A stretch of 45,481 nt of DNA. Origin: Candidatus Zhuqueibacterota bacterium (GTDB lineage: Bacteria > Zhuqueibacterota > Zhuqueibacteria > Thermofontimicrobiales > Thiofontviventaceae). The stretch is from assembly GCA_016926625.1 (NCBI GenBank), contig JAFGOE010000066.1:1-45481 (forward strand), read 5' to 3'. Below are positions 8,940 through 17,797 of the stretch, one piece after another (within the stretch, counting starts at the first letter, position 1; each line of letters opens with the position of its first letter). Both the position numbers and the translations under genes were made by a program. The notes beneath the pieces are model-generated. The model was not told the DNA's origin and did no database searches. It saw only the letters and a list, made by a program, of their open reading frames with translations.

Positions 8940-9494
8940 CTAAAAAACGTATCCTAACTGAATCGTGAATCCTGTAAATTGAATCTTGTCATCCGTATCT
9001 TTGATCTTCGTCCACGTCGACCGATACAGCCCTTTAATCAGGTAGTGATCAGAAATGATTATCTTTATCCCGCCACCCAGATTATACGAAAAATCGGCTT
9101 CGTTGAATTCACTCGCCTGGACGTTTGAATCGGCAAAGTTGACCGAACCGATCCCAGCGGTTACAACGGGTGAGATCGGCAGTTTTAATATTGAATAATC
9201 CAGGTTTGCGTCGAATAAAAATAAACTGACATCCATCTCATTATTATCGATCATGATATCTGTAGAGCTAAAGATGAGATCAATATTGAGATTGAAATTT
9301 TCAATATTAAAACCGAATCCGAATCCCCCACCCGTGTTAGCAGCCACCTTAACTGGTACGCCCAAACCTGTGGCCTCGTCACCACTCATCTGCTGAATGA
9401 TCCCGAATGCTTCGATGATCTGGGCATTAACCTCGTGACAAGCCATCAGTGCAAATAAAAAATTGATCACAAAGATTAATCGAGCTGTCTTCAT
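8940..9494 (-). CDS. Exported outer-membrane beta-barrel-like protein, unknown function
   Basis: A 184-residue protein with a clear Sec signal peptide (MKTARLIFVINFLFALMA, cleavage near VNAQ) and then alternating hydrophobic/polar strands rich in Gly, Asn and Phe. It ends in an aromatic residue (GYVF), the usual signature of a small outer-membrane barrel. FGFGFNIENFNLNIDLIF and KGLYRSTWTK are typical strand-like stretches. It has a strong SD (AGGAGG). No enzymatic motif. It probably belongs to the porin-like or OmpW/OprF-like barrel class; the exact family is not recognised. Confidence 0.7.
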   Translation of the reverse strand: MKTARLIFVINFLFALMACHEVNAQIIEAFGIIQQMSGDEATGLGVPVKVAANTGGGFGFGFNIENFNLNIDLIFSSTDIMIDNNEMDVSLFLFDANLDYSILKLPISPVVTAGIGSVNFADSNVQASEFNEADFSYNLGGGIKIIISDHYLIKGLYRSTWTKIKDTDDKIQFTGFTIQLGYVF

Positions 9495-9726
9495 AGAAAC
9501 CTCCTATTTATGATCTAATATAAGGGCTGTTCCATAAATTTATACAGTGGTAAGGCTCCTTAACCAGCCAAAAGCCAATCGATCACAGCGCTTAGTAAAA
9601 AGTAGAATTATTCCAACCTATTGCCCCGAATTGTACAGTTGTATCATAATCCAAAATCGACATATTTTTAAAACAGAAAACAACGAACCCCGGATTGCTA
9701 TGAGTCAATTTTCCGTAGGGTAAAAA

Positions 9727-10710
9727 TCACCAGCGATGATGAACCTGCTCTTTAATATAACGATCGTATATTGATTGCACCTTGTTCATGATATCCGAAG
9801 GGAGTGCTGAGAAATCGGCAGCACTCATATTTTCTTCAACCTGTGATATCCGTTTGGCTCCTGGGATGGCACACGTTACAGCATCGAACATCAATATCCA
9901 TCGTAAGGCGAACTGCACCATGGTCATACCCTGTGGACAGATCGTTCTGAGCTCTTCGACAGCTCTCAATCCGTTGTCGTAATCGACTCCGGAGAACGTC
10001 TCCCCCCTGTCGAACGCTTCTCCATAGCGATTGAAGGCCCGATGGTCATCCGCCGCGAATGACGAGGAAGGTTTCAGTTTGCCTGTCAACATTCCGGAGG
10101 CGAGCGGCACCCGTGCGAGAATACCGATGTGTCGTTTTTTTGCCTCGTTGAAGAACAATTCTGCCGGTCGAAGACGAAACATATTGAATATAATCTGCAC
10201 CGACTGAACGTTCGGATATTCTATGGCCTTTAGCGCCTCTTCCACTTTTTCAACGCTCACACCGTAATAACGAATTTTACCCGCCTTGACTAGATCATCG
10301 AGGATACCGAATACTTCCGGCATGTAATATACCTCAGTGGGCGGACAATGCAGCTGAAGCAGATCGAGCGCTTCAGTATCGAGGTTTTTGATACTGCGCT
10401 CTACAAAAGCGGTGAGGTTCTCGCGGTTATATCCTGTTGCCACATGAGGATTCAGGCGTCTTCCTGCTTTCGTAGCAATATAGATCGTTTCCGTGTGTTC
10501 TTTACGAATCTTTGCCAGGAGTCGCTCACTATGACCATCTCCATAAACATCGGCGGTATCGAAAAAATTGACTCCGAGCTCAATCGCTCTATGAATGGCT
10601 GCTATCGATTCGTCATCTTTGACCGGACCCCAGCTTCCGCCTATTGCCCAGGATCCAAAACTAACGGTTGACACATCCCAACCAGTGCGCCCTAATTTAC
10701 GGTATTGCAT
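9727..10710 (-). CDS. Cytoplasmic aldo/keto reductase
   Basis: A 327-residue aldo/keto reductase of the YajO/Tas-like group. Catalytic residues: Asp51 and Tyr56 in FFDTADVYG, Lys81 in IATKAGRR and His121 in LQLHCPP. A C-terminal cofactor-binding segment (AIPGAKRISQVEENM) is present. There is no leader, unlike the homologue at 1522-2466. AAGGAG lies 5 nt before the ATG. It follows the ABC exporter gene on the same strand after a 139-nt gap. Substrate unknown. Confidence 0.92.
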   Translation of the reverse strand: MQYRKLGRTGWDVSTVSFGSWAIGGSWGPVKDDESIAAIHRAIELGVNFFDTADVYGDGHSERLLAKIRKEHTETIYIATKAGRRLNPHVATGYNRENLTAFVERSIKNLDTEALDLLQLHCPPTEVYYMPEVFGILDDLVKAGKIRYYGVSVEKVEEALKAIEYPNVQSVQIIFNMFRLRPAELFFNEAKKRHIGILARVPLASGMLTGKLKPSSSFAADDHRAFNRYGEAFDRGETFSGVDYDNGLRAVEELRTICPQGMTMVQFALRWILMFDAVTCAIPGAKRISQVEENMSAADFSALPSDIMNKVQSIYDRYIKEQVHHRW

Positions 10711-10849
10711 AGAATCTCCTTGCGTTTGAATGATATCAATTTAATGATTCATGACGTGTTTTTCAGTCGTTTTCTATCTAAACTCAGTTCCTGTAGACAC
10801 TCGACAAAGGATAATCTAAAAGGATGTCTATTTCGTTAGTGTATATAAT

Positions 10850-12772
10850 TTATTCGCTGCGATCGTTCTTAAACTGCGTTTCATATAGATTAGCATATAA
10901 TCCTGATGCGTTCAATAGGACATCATGGGTTCCGCTCTCCACAATCTTACCACGATCGATGACGAGAATGAGATCGGCTGACAGGATGGTACTGAGACGA
11001 TGCGCTATCACTATGCTGGTGCGATCAGCCATGACCTTGCCCAGAGCATCCTGGATAAGCGCCTCTGATTCGCTATCCAGACTACTGGTTGCCTCATCGA
11101 GAACCAATATCCGTGGATTTTTCAGGATCACTCGCGCAAGTGCAATGCGCTGCTTTTCACCTCCGCTCAATCGATAGCCACGTTCACCCACGACCGTATC
11201 ATATCCGTCGCTTAGATTCCTGATGAAATCATGAATATTTGCAACCCGGCATGCATCTTCCATCTCCTGCTGTGTCGCATCAAGCTTAGCATATTGCAGG
11301 TTAGTGCGGATGGTATCATGAAACAGATGTGTTTCCTGTGTTACCATCCCTATTTGAGCTGACAGTGATTCAAGTGTCACATCTCGCAGATCATGTCCAT
11401 CGAGCCTTATACAACCATCAATCGGATCATATAAACGAGGGATCAGATAGGTAAGCGTGGTCTTACCAGCACCGCTAGGTCCCACAAGCGCTAACAATTT
11501 TCCGGGACTTGCCCGGAAACTGATTTGTTCTAACGCCAGACTGCGAGCCTGGGTGCGAGGGACTATATCCTCTTCACTTTCATTCGTCACCACGCCTGAC
11601 AGAACTGTGGTGACGTTATCCATACTACCATAGCGGCGTACATCGCTCAACAAATATTCTTTTCTCACTTCATATTTAAAATCGACCCGATCGAACTCAA
11701 TCTCACCCTTGACATTTCGGAGTGAAATTGCATCGGGTTTTTCGATAATATCGATCGGCATGTCAATCACTTCAAAAACCCGTTCAAAGCTCACCATCGA
11801 TGTAGCAAATTGGACAGGTGCGTTCGACAGTCCTTGCAATGCATGGTACAGATTGCCTAAATATGCACCGAAAGCGACTATCGTTCCGACGCTAAACGTG
11901 CCAAGAATGACGAAATAACCGCCCAGTCCATAAACCAGGGCTGTACCGATTGCGCTGATAAGCCCGATGATTGCCATAAAAACAGATCCAACGACTGTCC
12001 GTTGTACTCCCAGATCGCGCACCTGTGACGCACGCGATTGAAAACGATGGATCTCCTGCTTCCCGTGGCCGAACAATTTGATGAGAAGAATACCGCTGAT
12101 ATTAAGGGTCTCGTTCATCATGGCATTCATCTGAGCGTTCGCCTCCATCTGTTTCCGGGCTATGTCGCGTAATCGCCCCCCCAACATTCTGGCTGCCAAA
12201 ATAAATAAGGGCATGATAACGATACCGATCAGTGTCATGCGCCATTCGAGTGTCAGCATGACAGCCAGGATAGCGATTGCGCGAATAGAGTTGGTAACAA
12301 TTTCGACGATGGTGCTACTGATCGCATTCTGGGCACCTATCACGTCATTGTTGAGCCGACTCATCAGTTCGCCGATTTTGTTGTTAGTAAAAAACAGTAA
12401 CGACATCCTTTGCAGACTTGTATATAAGGCAACACGCAGATCATAAATCACACCTTCGCCTACTCGTGAACTCAGACGTCGCTGAATAACGCTGATGATC
12501 CCGGTTATTATTGGGATCAATAAAAGAGCGATAGTTAAAACAATCAATCGCTTTATATCCTTTGCCGGGATCGTACTATCGAGCAAGTTCCTTAATATCA
12601 ATGGATTAAGTAACATCAATCCGGTTTGGATCAGGATCAGTAGCAGTATACCAAAGATCATCCAACGGTAAGGTTTCGCATAGTCGTATACGCGTATAAG
12701 CAGTTGCCGGGTAATTTTAGGCTTTTCATCGGGAGAGTTTATCAGACTCCGCATCCCCGAAGATCTCATCAT
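10850..12772 (-). CDS. ABC exporter half-transporter (MsbA/MdlB type) with inserted loop
   Basis: TMD-NBD fusion exporter of 640 aa. Six TM helices lie in about 35-320. The nucleotide-binding domain has Walker A GPSGAGKT (431-438), signature LSGGEKQ (535-541) and Walker B ILVLDEATSSLD (about 555-566), with the H-loop His in IVIAHRLS. Such half-transporters dimerise and export lipids, drugs or peptides. Odd: about 40 extra residues (about 370-410) separate the A-loop aromatic (DFKYEV) from the first NBD strand (ALEQISF), which are nearly adjacent in typical members. The start ATG has GAGG 6 nt upstream. The substrate cannot be read from sequence; it is encoded next to the SBP-OmpA module but not obviously part of it. 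Confidence 0.92.
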   Translation of the reverse strand: MMRSSGMRSLINSPDEKPKITRQLLIRVYDYAKPYRWMIFGILLLILIQTGLMLLNPLILRNLLDSTIPAKDIKRLIVLTIALLLIPIITGIISVIQRRLSSRVGEGVIYDLRVALYTSLQRMSLLFFTNNKIGELMSRLNNDVIGAQNAISSTIVEIVTNSIRAIAILAVMLTLEWRMTLIGIVIMPLFILAARMLGGRLRDIARKQMEANAQMNAMMNETLNISGILLIKLFGHGKQEIHRFQSRASQVRDLGVQRTVVGSVFMAIIGLISAIGTALVYGLGGYFVILGTFSVGTIVAFGAYLGNLYHALQGLSNAPVQFATSMVSFERVFEVIDMPIDIIEKPDAISLRNVKGEIEFDRVDFKYEVRKEYLLSDVRRYGSMDNVTTVLSGVVTNESEEDIVPRTQARSLALEQISFRASPGKLLALVGPSGAGKTTLTYLIPRLYDPIDGCIRLDGHDLRDVTLESLSAQIGMVTQETHLFHDTIRTNLQYAKLDATQQEMEDACRVANIHDFIRNLSDGYDTVVGERGYRLSGGEKQRIALARVILKNPRILVLDEATSSLDSESEALIQDALGKVMADRTSIVIAHRLSTILSADLILVIDRGKIVESGTHDVLLNASGLYANLYETQFKNDRSE

Positions 12773-13024
12773 ATGGCGCCTCGAAGTTTAAGCATCGTCC
12801 CTCTGTCTTCTTATCCGTCAGGGGGTAACAAAGAATGATTGGCGACCGATTCAGGAGAATTAAGTGAACCTTGTATCGTTGACGTAACATTAACATTTTA
12901 CACTAATTGAATCCGAAACTCAAACTCATGGATCAGCTTCCGGACATCACGATGATTCAAAATTGAGAAACAAACTTCTTCCTATGGACTCAATTAATCT
13001 AATTTTGGGGGTGAAATGCGATCC

Positions 13025-13819
13025 CTACAAATTATACATAAAATCCTCAACCTCGTTTTTCAGCGCTAAAAATTTAGCATCACGGCGCGTATTGAGATTC
13101 CGGGGAAATGGGATATTCACATCAAACTGTTTAATAATCGATGCAGGTTTACCGCCCATGACATATATTTTTGTTCCTAAGAATACGGCTTGTTCAATAT
13201 CATGGGTAACCAGTATGATAGTAGATTGTAATTGTTCCCAGAGATTTGCAATGAGCAGATCGATTTGCAGCGCCGTATCATTATCCAGTCCTCTGTTGGG
13301 CTCATCCAGCAAGATGATTCCCGGATTAGCGATCAGGCTACGGGCGATAACGACCCGCTGAATTTGTCCCCCGGAAAGTTTGCCAAATTTGGCATACTTA
13401 TTTTCATGGCCCTCCAATCCCACAGCTTTGATGATGTTCATCGCACGGTCGGCAGCTTCTTTTTCCGGAACGTGTCTATACAAAAGTGGTAACATCACGT
13501 TTTTCAATACTGTATAATGTTCGAGTGCAGATGGTTCCTGAAAAACCATTGAGATCGGTACTTCATGAGAACGATCCCTTCCACGTATCAGAATCCGGCC
13601 TGAATACGGGTTGGCTAATCCGGCAATATACTTTAAAACCGTCGTTTTTCCACATCCGGATTTCCCTAAGATGACGATAAATTCTCCGGCATCAGGGATA
13701 TCTTCAATCAATAAATTCATATTTTTAATAATAAACGTCTTGCCATCATCAAAGCTCGTGCTGATATCCTGTAATTCAATAATATCAGGAAGTGAAGTAT
13801 CTGTAAAAACGACTGCCAT
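13025..13819 (-). CDS. ABC ATPase of the NitT/TauT (SsuB/TauB) type
   Basis: A 264-residue cytoplasmic ATPase of an importer-type ABC system. Walker A is GKSGCGKTT, the Q-loop MVFQEPSALEHYTVLKNV, the signature LSGGQIQR, Walker B IILLDEPNRGLD and the H-loop VTHDIEQA. The arrangement and length match SsuB/TauB/NrtD-type proteins. I use the ATG with GGAG 6 nt ahead. An alternative ATG four codons upstream overlaps the permease stop codon by 1 nt (TAATG) but has no SD. It pairs with the permease immediately upstream (translation probably coupled). By context it energises the SBP-OmpA module. Confidence 0.93.
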   Translation of the reverse strand: MAVVFTDTSLPDIIELQDISTSFDDGKTFIIKNMNLLIEDIPDAGEFIVILGKSGCGKTTVLKYIAGLANPYSGRILIRGRDRSHEVPISMVFQEPSALEHYTVLKNVMLPLLYRHVPEKEAADRAMNIIKAVGLEGHENKYAKFGKLSGGQIQRVVIARSLIANPGIILLDEPNRGLDNDTALQIDLLIANLWEQLQSTIILVTHDIEQAVFLGTKIYVMGGKPASIIKQFDVNIPFPRNLNTRRDAKFLALKNEVEDFMYNL

Positions 13820-13830
13820 GATATTCTCCA

Positions 13831-14622
13831 TTAATAGTACTTAAAAGGGAAAGCTTTTCGATCGATTAGTCGGAGTAATTGATCGAACAGGAATCCAACT
13901 GCAACCATGATTAAGATCAGAGCATATAATTTCTCTGTTTCGTTCTGGCGGAAGTAGAGATTATAAATCAGCGCACCAATCCCTCCTTCCTGTTTATTGA
14001 TTAATTCAACATAGATTGCATACGTCCAACTAATAGCGACGATATTGATGAAATCCGTAGAGACTCTGGAGATGACCTGCGGGATAAAGACGGTCTTTAT
14101 CGTCTGCCATCGATTCGCTCCCAATGTCTTGACAGCGTTAACATAGACCTGGGGGATTTCATGGATACGGGAAATGACGGCGGTGATCAGATAGACCAAA
14201 ATGGCGAATGTTAAAAACTGTACCTTCATAAACATATAGATCCCGAAGGCCGCCATAAAGAGGACAATGGTTGCTGTAAGCGGTATGTAACGTGTTGCTT
14301 GAATGTAACCGCCAAACAATGCATTAAACAGCGGATATAGCCCGATGATAAATCCGAGAGGTAAGGCGATAGCAGCACCTTCGATCCAACTGACGCAATT
14401 CATGAAAATCGTGAGAGACAGATGATAAAACATCTGGTCCCGTTGTATGAGTTCGGGTAAACATCCGATGATGGCGAACGGGGTTGGGATGATCTTAGGA
14501 TTAAAAATTTTCAACACGACAGCCAACCACCAGACCAGAATGATGATAACCAGACCGATCAAACCGATCTCGATCTGTCTGCGTTTTGACAGCTGGCCAC
14601 GCAACTCAAATAAAGAAGACAC
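13831..14622 (-). CDS. ABC permease of the NitT/TauT (SsuC/TauC) type
   Basis: A 263-residue inner-membrane permease with about six TM helices. The binding-protein-dependent transport (EAA-type) loop is clear: VNAVKTLGANRWQTIKTVFIPQV, which docks on the ATPase. I choose GTG at 14622 because AAGGAGGAG lies just upstream; the TTG five codons earlier is part of that SD region. The stop overlaps the possible first ATG of the ATPase gene. Nitrate, taurine, sulfonate or pyrimidine-precursor import is usual for this family, but the fused partner at 14905-16407 makes a standard nutrient role uncertain. Confidence 0.92.
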   Translation of the reverse strand: MSSLFELRGQLSKRRQIEIGLIGLVIIILVWWLAVVLKIFNPKIIPTPFAIIGCLPELIQRDQMFYHLSLTIFMNCVSWIEGAAIALPLGFIIGLYPLFNALFGGYIQATRYIPLTATIVLFMAAFGIYMFMKVQFLTFAILVYLITAVISRIHEIPQVYVNAVKTLGANRWQTIKTVFIPQVISRVSTDFINIVAISWTYAIYVELINKQEGGIGALIYNLYFRQNETEKLYALILIMVAVGFLFDQLLRLIDRKAFPFKYY

Positions 14623-14904
14623 GATCTCCTCCTTCAATTCGAAATCAGACAGGAAATATGAAATGAGGGTGAATCATCAACCATGTATCGCCAATATAAT
14701 CCATCATCGGTTAACCTTTTCGTCCGCTGAGCAGCAGTATCGGTATGATTTATTCATTTATCATGATGCTCTTTATCGTCTCTCAGCGAAAACGATTTTA
14801 ACTTCGGACTGCAGTAAAACCGCCACTATGGATTTTAGCCACATGAAGTCATTTTCGACACAGCTAATAAAGCCGATGATGCACCCTCATGTAACGTCTT
14901 AATA

Positions 14905-16407
14905 TTATAACAACGAACATTCAGCTCGGCGATTGAGAGCTCGACCTTCTTCAGTATCGTTCGAAGCTATCGGTTGATCCGGCCCTTTGCCGTCGTAAAC
15001 GAATTGATTTGGACTGAGTCCGTACGTTTCCACCAAGAAATTAACGATAGCCCGGGCTCTTCCGCGAGAGAGTCGAATATTATAATCGCGATCTCCGACA
15101 TTGTCGGTATGTCCTATGATGCGGAATCTTGAATTAGCATTCATGGCGACAATCTGTCCGTACTCATTTTTTAGTTTCAGCTTTTCTATCGGCTTAAGCA
15201 CTGCCGAATCGAAATCAAAATTTACACGGATATTTTTTGTTGCCACAGCCGGTTCAGTCAGCATACTACTTGTCGGAGGAGCAAAGGTGGCCGATGCTTG
15301 AGCCAGATGTTCGGGGCCCACCAGGTTGATCGAATTGATCGTTGAGACGCTGGAAACGACGCGCCAACTGGGGAGGTTTTGTGATGCGTAACCGATCTCT
15401 TGATAAGCTTTCACTGCTTCATTGTAAACCATTTCCGCGGTGACGCCTTTATAATTCGGGTTGAGTCCAAAAAACGCCAGATTATCTCCGTAAGTGGCAA
15501 AGCGGACCTTTTCAAACGTCTCCAGCCAGTAATCTTCAGTCGTACCACTGTAACCAGCGGTCATGATTTTCGCCGCGGCGGCTTTGGCGGACGCATTGCT
15601 GTTCAGTTCCGCAGCTCCCTTCATCCAACCTTCAAGGAACGCTTTCAGGTCATCGGGACGTTTATCGATCAGATCCTGACTGGTAAACATGATACCGAAC
15701 AACATTTCTGACGATTCCGCAGTGCTCTTCAGGATGTGTGCACCAGGCACCCGATTACGCACGGCGATATCATCGGGTGACCAGCCTACGGCCGCGTCGA
15801 GCTGACCGGTTTCAAAAGCCTTAAAAGCCTGTGGTACTTCCATAAACTCGATGCCCTGAACATCTTCCATCGTCATACCAGCCGCTTTCAGGATATTTAA
15901 TAAAAACCATTGAGATGGTGTACCGGGTACATAGCCTACTTTTCTACCTTGCAAGTCGCCAACCGATCGAACATCTGACAGCGCAACGATGACATCGGCT
16001 CCCTGGGATTTATCTGTGAGGTAGAAGATACGGGGATTAAAAGATAAAAGTTCTTCCAATCCGATGGGATAGGAATCGACGGTTAAAACGAGTACATCTA
16101 ATTTCCCTGCCTTCCAGGCCTGAATCGCATCTGGGATCACATCGATGACGGTAAATTTCACATTTAAGTCGTATTCATTTTGATACCGAGATTCCGGATT
16201 AGGCGACATGCCATTGTTGAAGTACGGGCCGGGCGCCATACCAGAATAAGTGACCAGATGGACGCGCAGCGCATCGCTCTCGCCCCCCATGGGGAGATAT
16301 TTCCAGCCGATATACCCAACGATCGCGATGATGAGCAGTCCTATCAAGATCTTCGCGAATGTGGTCAGGCCCCCCTTCGTCTCTCTTGTTTCAAATTGAT
16401 TTGCCAT
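14905..16407 (-). CDS. TM-anchored NMT1/SsuA-like substrate-binding protein fused to OmpA domain
   Basis: A 500-residue three-part protein. Residues about 17-38 are one TM helix with no cleavage site or lipobox. Residues about 45-365 resemble NMT1/SsuA-type periplasmic substrate-binding proteins (DAIQAWKAGKLDVLVLTVDS, LQGRKVGYVPGTPSQWFLLNIL, FKAFETGQLDAAVGWSPDD). Residues about 390-497 are a complete OmpA-like peptidoglycan-binding domain (VNFDFDSAVLKP, IGHTDNVGD, NIRLSRGRA). Asp435 and Arg450 occupy the positions that bind diaminopimelate in the family. The topology recalls MotB: inner-membrane anchor at one end, cell-wall anchor at the other, with the ligand-binding domain between. GGAG lies 7 nt before the ATG. 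It is encoded just upstream of the permease and ATPase. NCBI-style names combining phosphate SBP and OmpA exist for similar proteins; the true ligand is unknown. Confidence 0.9.
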   Translation of the reverse strand: MANQFETRETKGGLTTFAKILIGLLIIAIVGYIGWKYLPMGGESDALRVHLVTYSGMAPGPYFNNGMSPNPESRYQNEYDLNVKFTVIDVIPDAIQAWKAGKLDVLVLTVDSYPIGLEELLSFNPRIFYLTDKSQGADVIVALSDVRSVGDLQGRKVGYVPGTPSQWFLLNILKAAGMTMEDVQGIEFMEVPQAFKAFETGQLDAAVGWSPDDIAVRNRVPGAHILKSTAESSEMLFGIMFTSQDLIDKRPDDLKAFLEGWMKGAAELNSNASAKAAAAKIMTAGYSGTTEDYWLETFEKVRFATYGDNLAFFGLNPNYKGVTAEMVYNEAVKAYQEIGYASQNLPSWRVVSSVSTINSINLVGPEHLAQASATFAPPTSSMLTEPAVATKNIRVNFDFDSAVLKPIEKLKLKNEYGQIVAMNANSRFRIIGHTDNVGDRDYNIRLSRGRARAIVNFLVETYGLSPNQFVYDGKGPDQPIASNDTEEGRALNRRAECSLL

Positions 16408-16589
16408 GAAATTTCTCCATACTAATTATTTTAATGAATATATAGTGTAAGACACAAATTAATTTATCTTTTCGACAAAAATCTTAATCGATTAAAGAAT
16501 CGATAACTTTATTCATTCTTTACTGAAAAGAAGATGAACATTGATAATTGAATATAATCCAGTATCGCAAACGCTGAATTGACGATAAC

Positions 16590-17699
16590 TTACCATGAAT
16601 ATTTCTTATTATTTCCGGCAGTTCCAGCCTGTACGGGGACTAATTGTTTTTGTTCTCCGCTAATAACAATTGCGACTGCTTGATTGGTATCACCGGCGGA
16701 TAAGGCCTGGCCTGCTTTACCGATATTTTCCGCCTGTTCCATCAATTGTTCAGTCGCCTTATCCCACTGATCCAGTGTCTTCATCATCGCATCCTCGCTG
16801 ACCAGATCATGAATTTCCGATTCAGCCATGAACTGTGGTGCGACTTCCATAAATCGATCGACCTGACCCGTAAATAAGGAGATCTGATTTTGGACATATT
16901 TAACCGATTGCTCATAAATATCAACACGTGCATCTCCGCCCAGAGCACTGGATGTCGCCTGAGTCGCTTTAGCCATCGCTTGCGCCTCACGGTAATCAGC
17001 AGAAAGGGTGTCGGCAAAAAATTTAGTTTTATCCCGATAAAATTCAAAGGCTTGTTGCATTTTTTTCATAATCTGACAATATTTTTCTGCCCTCTCAAAT
17101 CGTTTCTCCGATTTATTCAAATTCGCCTGCAGCATTCCTGCTTCGCTGCTTATTTTCTGAAACTGATAGCGTTTATCTTCATCATTCCATTGATCGTCCT
17201 TATAGAACCGACTCTTCAGCGCGTCGGCTTGTTTAATACGCTCGTTGATCTGCGATTTATAATTCTGGATATTATTTTTAATTTCGTTACGAATTCCATA
17301 GACATTATCAGCTGCCCCTTGAATCGTCTTCAATTTTTCACCCAGATATTCTTCGACATAGGCGTAAATTGTATCAAGCGGATTGGATTTTATCATCAGC
17401 GACGTGAACCAGCGATAAAATTTCGCTCGAAGATACCAGAGGATAGCACGGAATTTTTTGCTGGTGAATACAAACCACAGAATAGCGGCTAAAGCAATTA
17501 ATATGCCCAGGACGATGGTTTTTCCGACCGCGCCAATGGCCAGTGTTAAAAAATTCGTTATAAAGGGCAATGCCGCATAGAGACCGACGGCTATTACCGC
17601 GAGCACTATAAAAGATCCAAGTTTTCCCCACGCTTTCTGTTTCCTGGACAGAAATGTGGTGACTTTATCGGCTCCTGGCAAAGAGGGTATTTCGTTCAT
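16590..17699 (-). CDS. Two-TM inner-membrane protein with long cytoplasmic helical domain
   Basis: A 369-residue protein with a polar N-terminus (1-26), two hydrophobic helices close together (about 28-49 and 56-79), then about 250 residues of charged, almost Pro-free helix (KSQINERIKQADALKSRF, EKRFERAEKYCQIMKKMQQAF) and a short disordered tail. This looks like a membrane-tethered coiled coil, in the style of PspA or stress-scaffold proteins, but no signature lets me name a family. It has a strong SD (GGAGG). It lies between the coiled-coil gene and the SBP-OmpA gene on the same strand (98- and 182-nt gaps). A scaffold or gating partner for the ABC transporter is inferred from context only. 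Confidence 0.8.
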   Translation of the reverse strand: MNEIPSLPGADKVTTFLSRKQKAWGKLGSFIVLAVIAVGLYAALPFITNFLTLAIGAVGKTIVLGILIALAAILWFVFTSKKFRAILWYLRAKFYRWFTSLMIKSNPLDTIYAYVEEYLGEKLKTIQGAADNVYGIRNEIKNNIQNYKSQINERIKQADALKSRFYKDDQWNDEDKRYQFQKISSEAGMLQANLNKSEKRFERAEKYCQIMKKMQQAFEFYRDKTKFFADTLSADYREAQAMAKATQATSSALGGDARVDIYEQSVKYVQNQISLFTGQVDRFMEVAPQFMAESEIHDLVSEDAMMKTLDQWDKATEQLMEQAENIGKAGQALSAGDTNQAVAIVISGEQKQLVPVQAGTAGNNKKYSW

Positions 17700-17797
17700 T
17701 TTTTTTCCTCCGAAAATGAATAGATTTCAATATAACGGCCATGGTTGATTTTTTAATGGGTCATTCAAAAATACAAATATAAGACAAAATTTACTTT

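Noticed and set aside
13025..16407. Ordinary nitrate/taurine uptake operon
   Set aside because: The ATPase and permease fit, but the binding protein has a TM anchor and an OmpA domain, which ordinary uptake systems lack.
16890..17492. Plus-strand ORF of 200 codons opposite the two-TM coiled-coil gene
   Set aside because: The antisense open frame reflects the composition of the helical-protein gene; it has no SD or recognisable features, while the minus-strand gene has a strong SD and TM helices.
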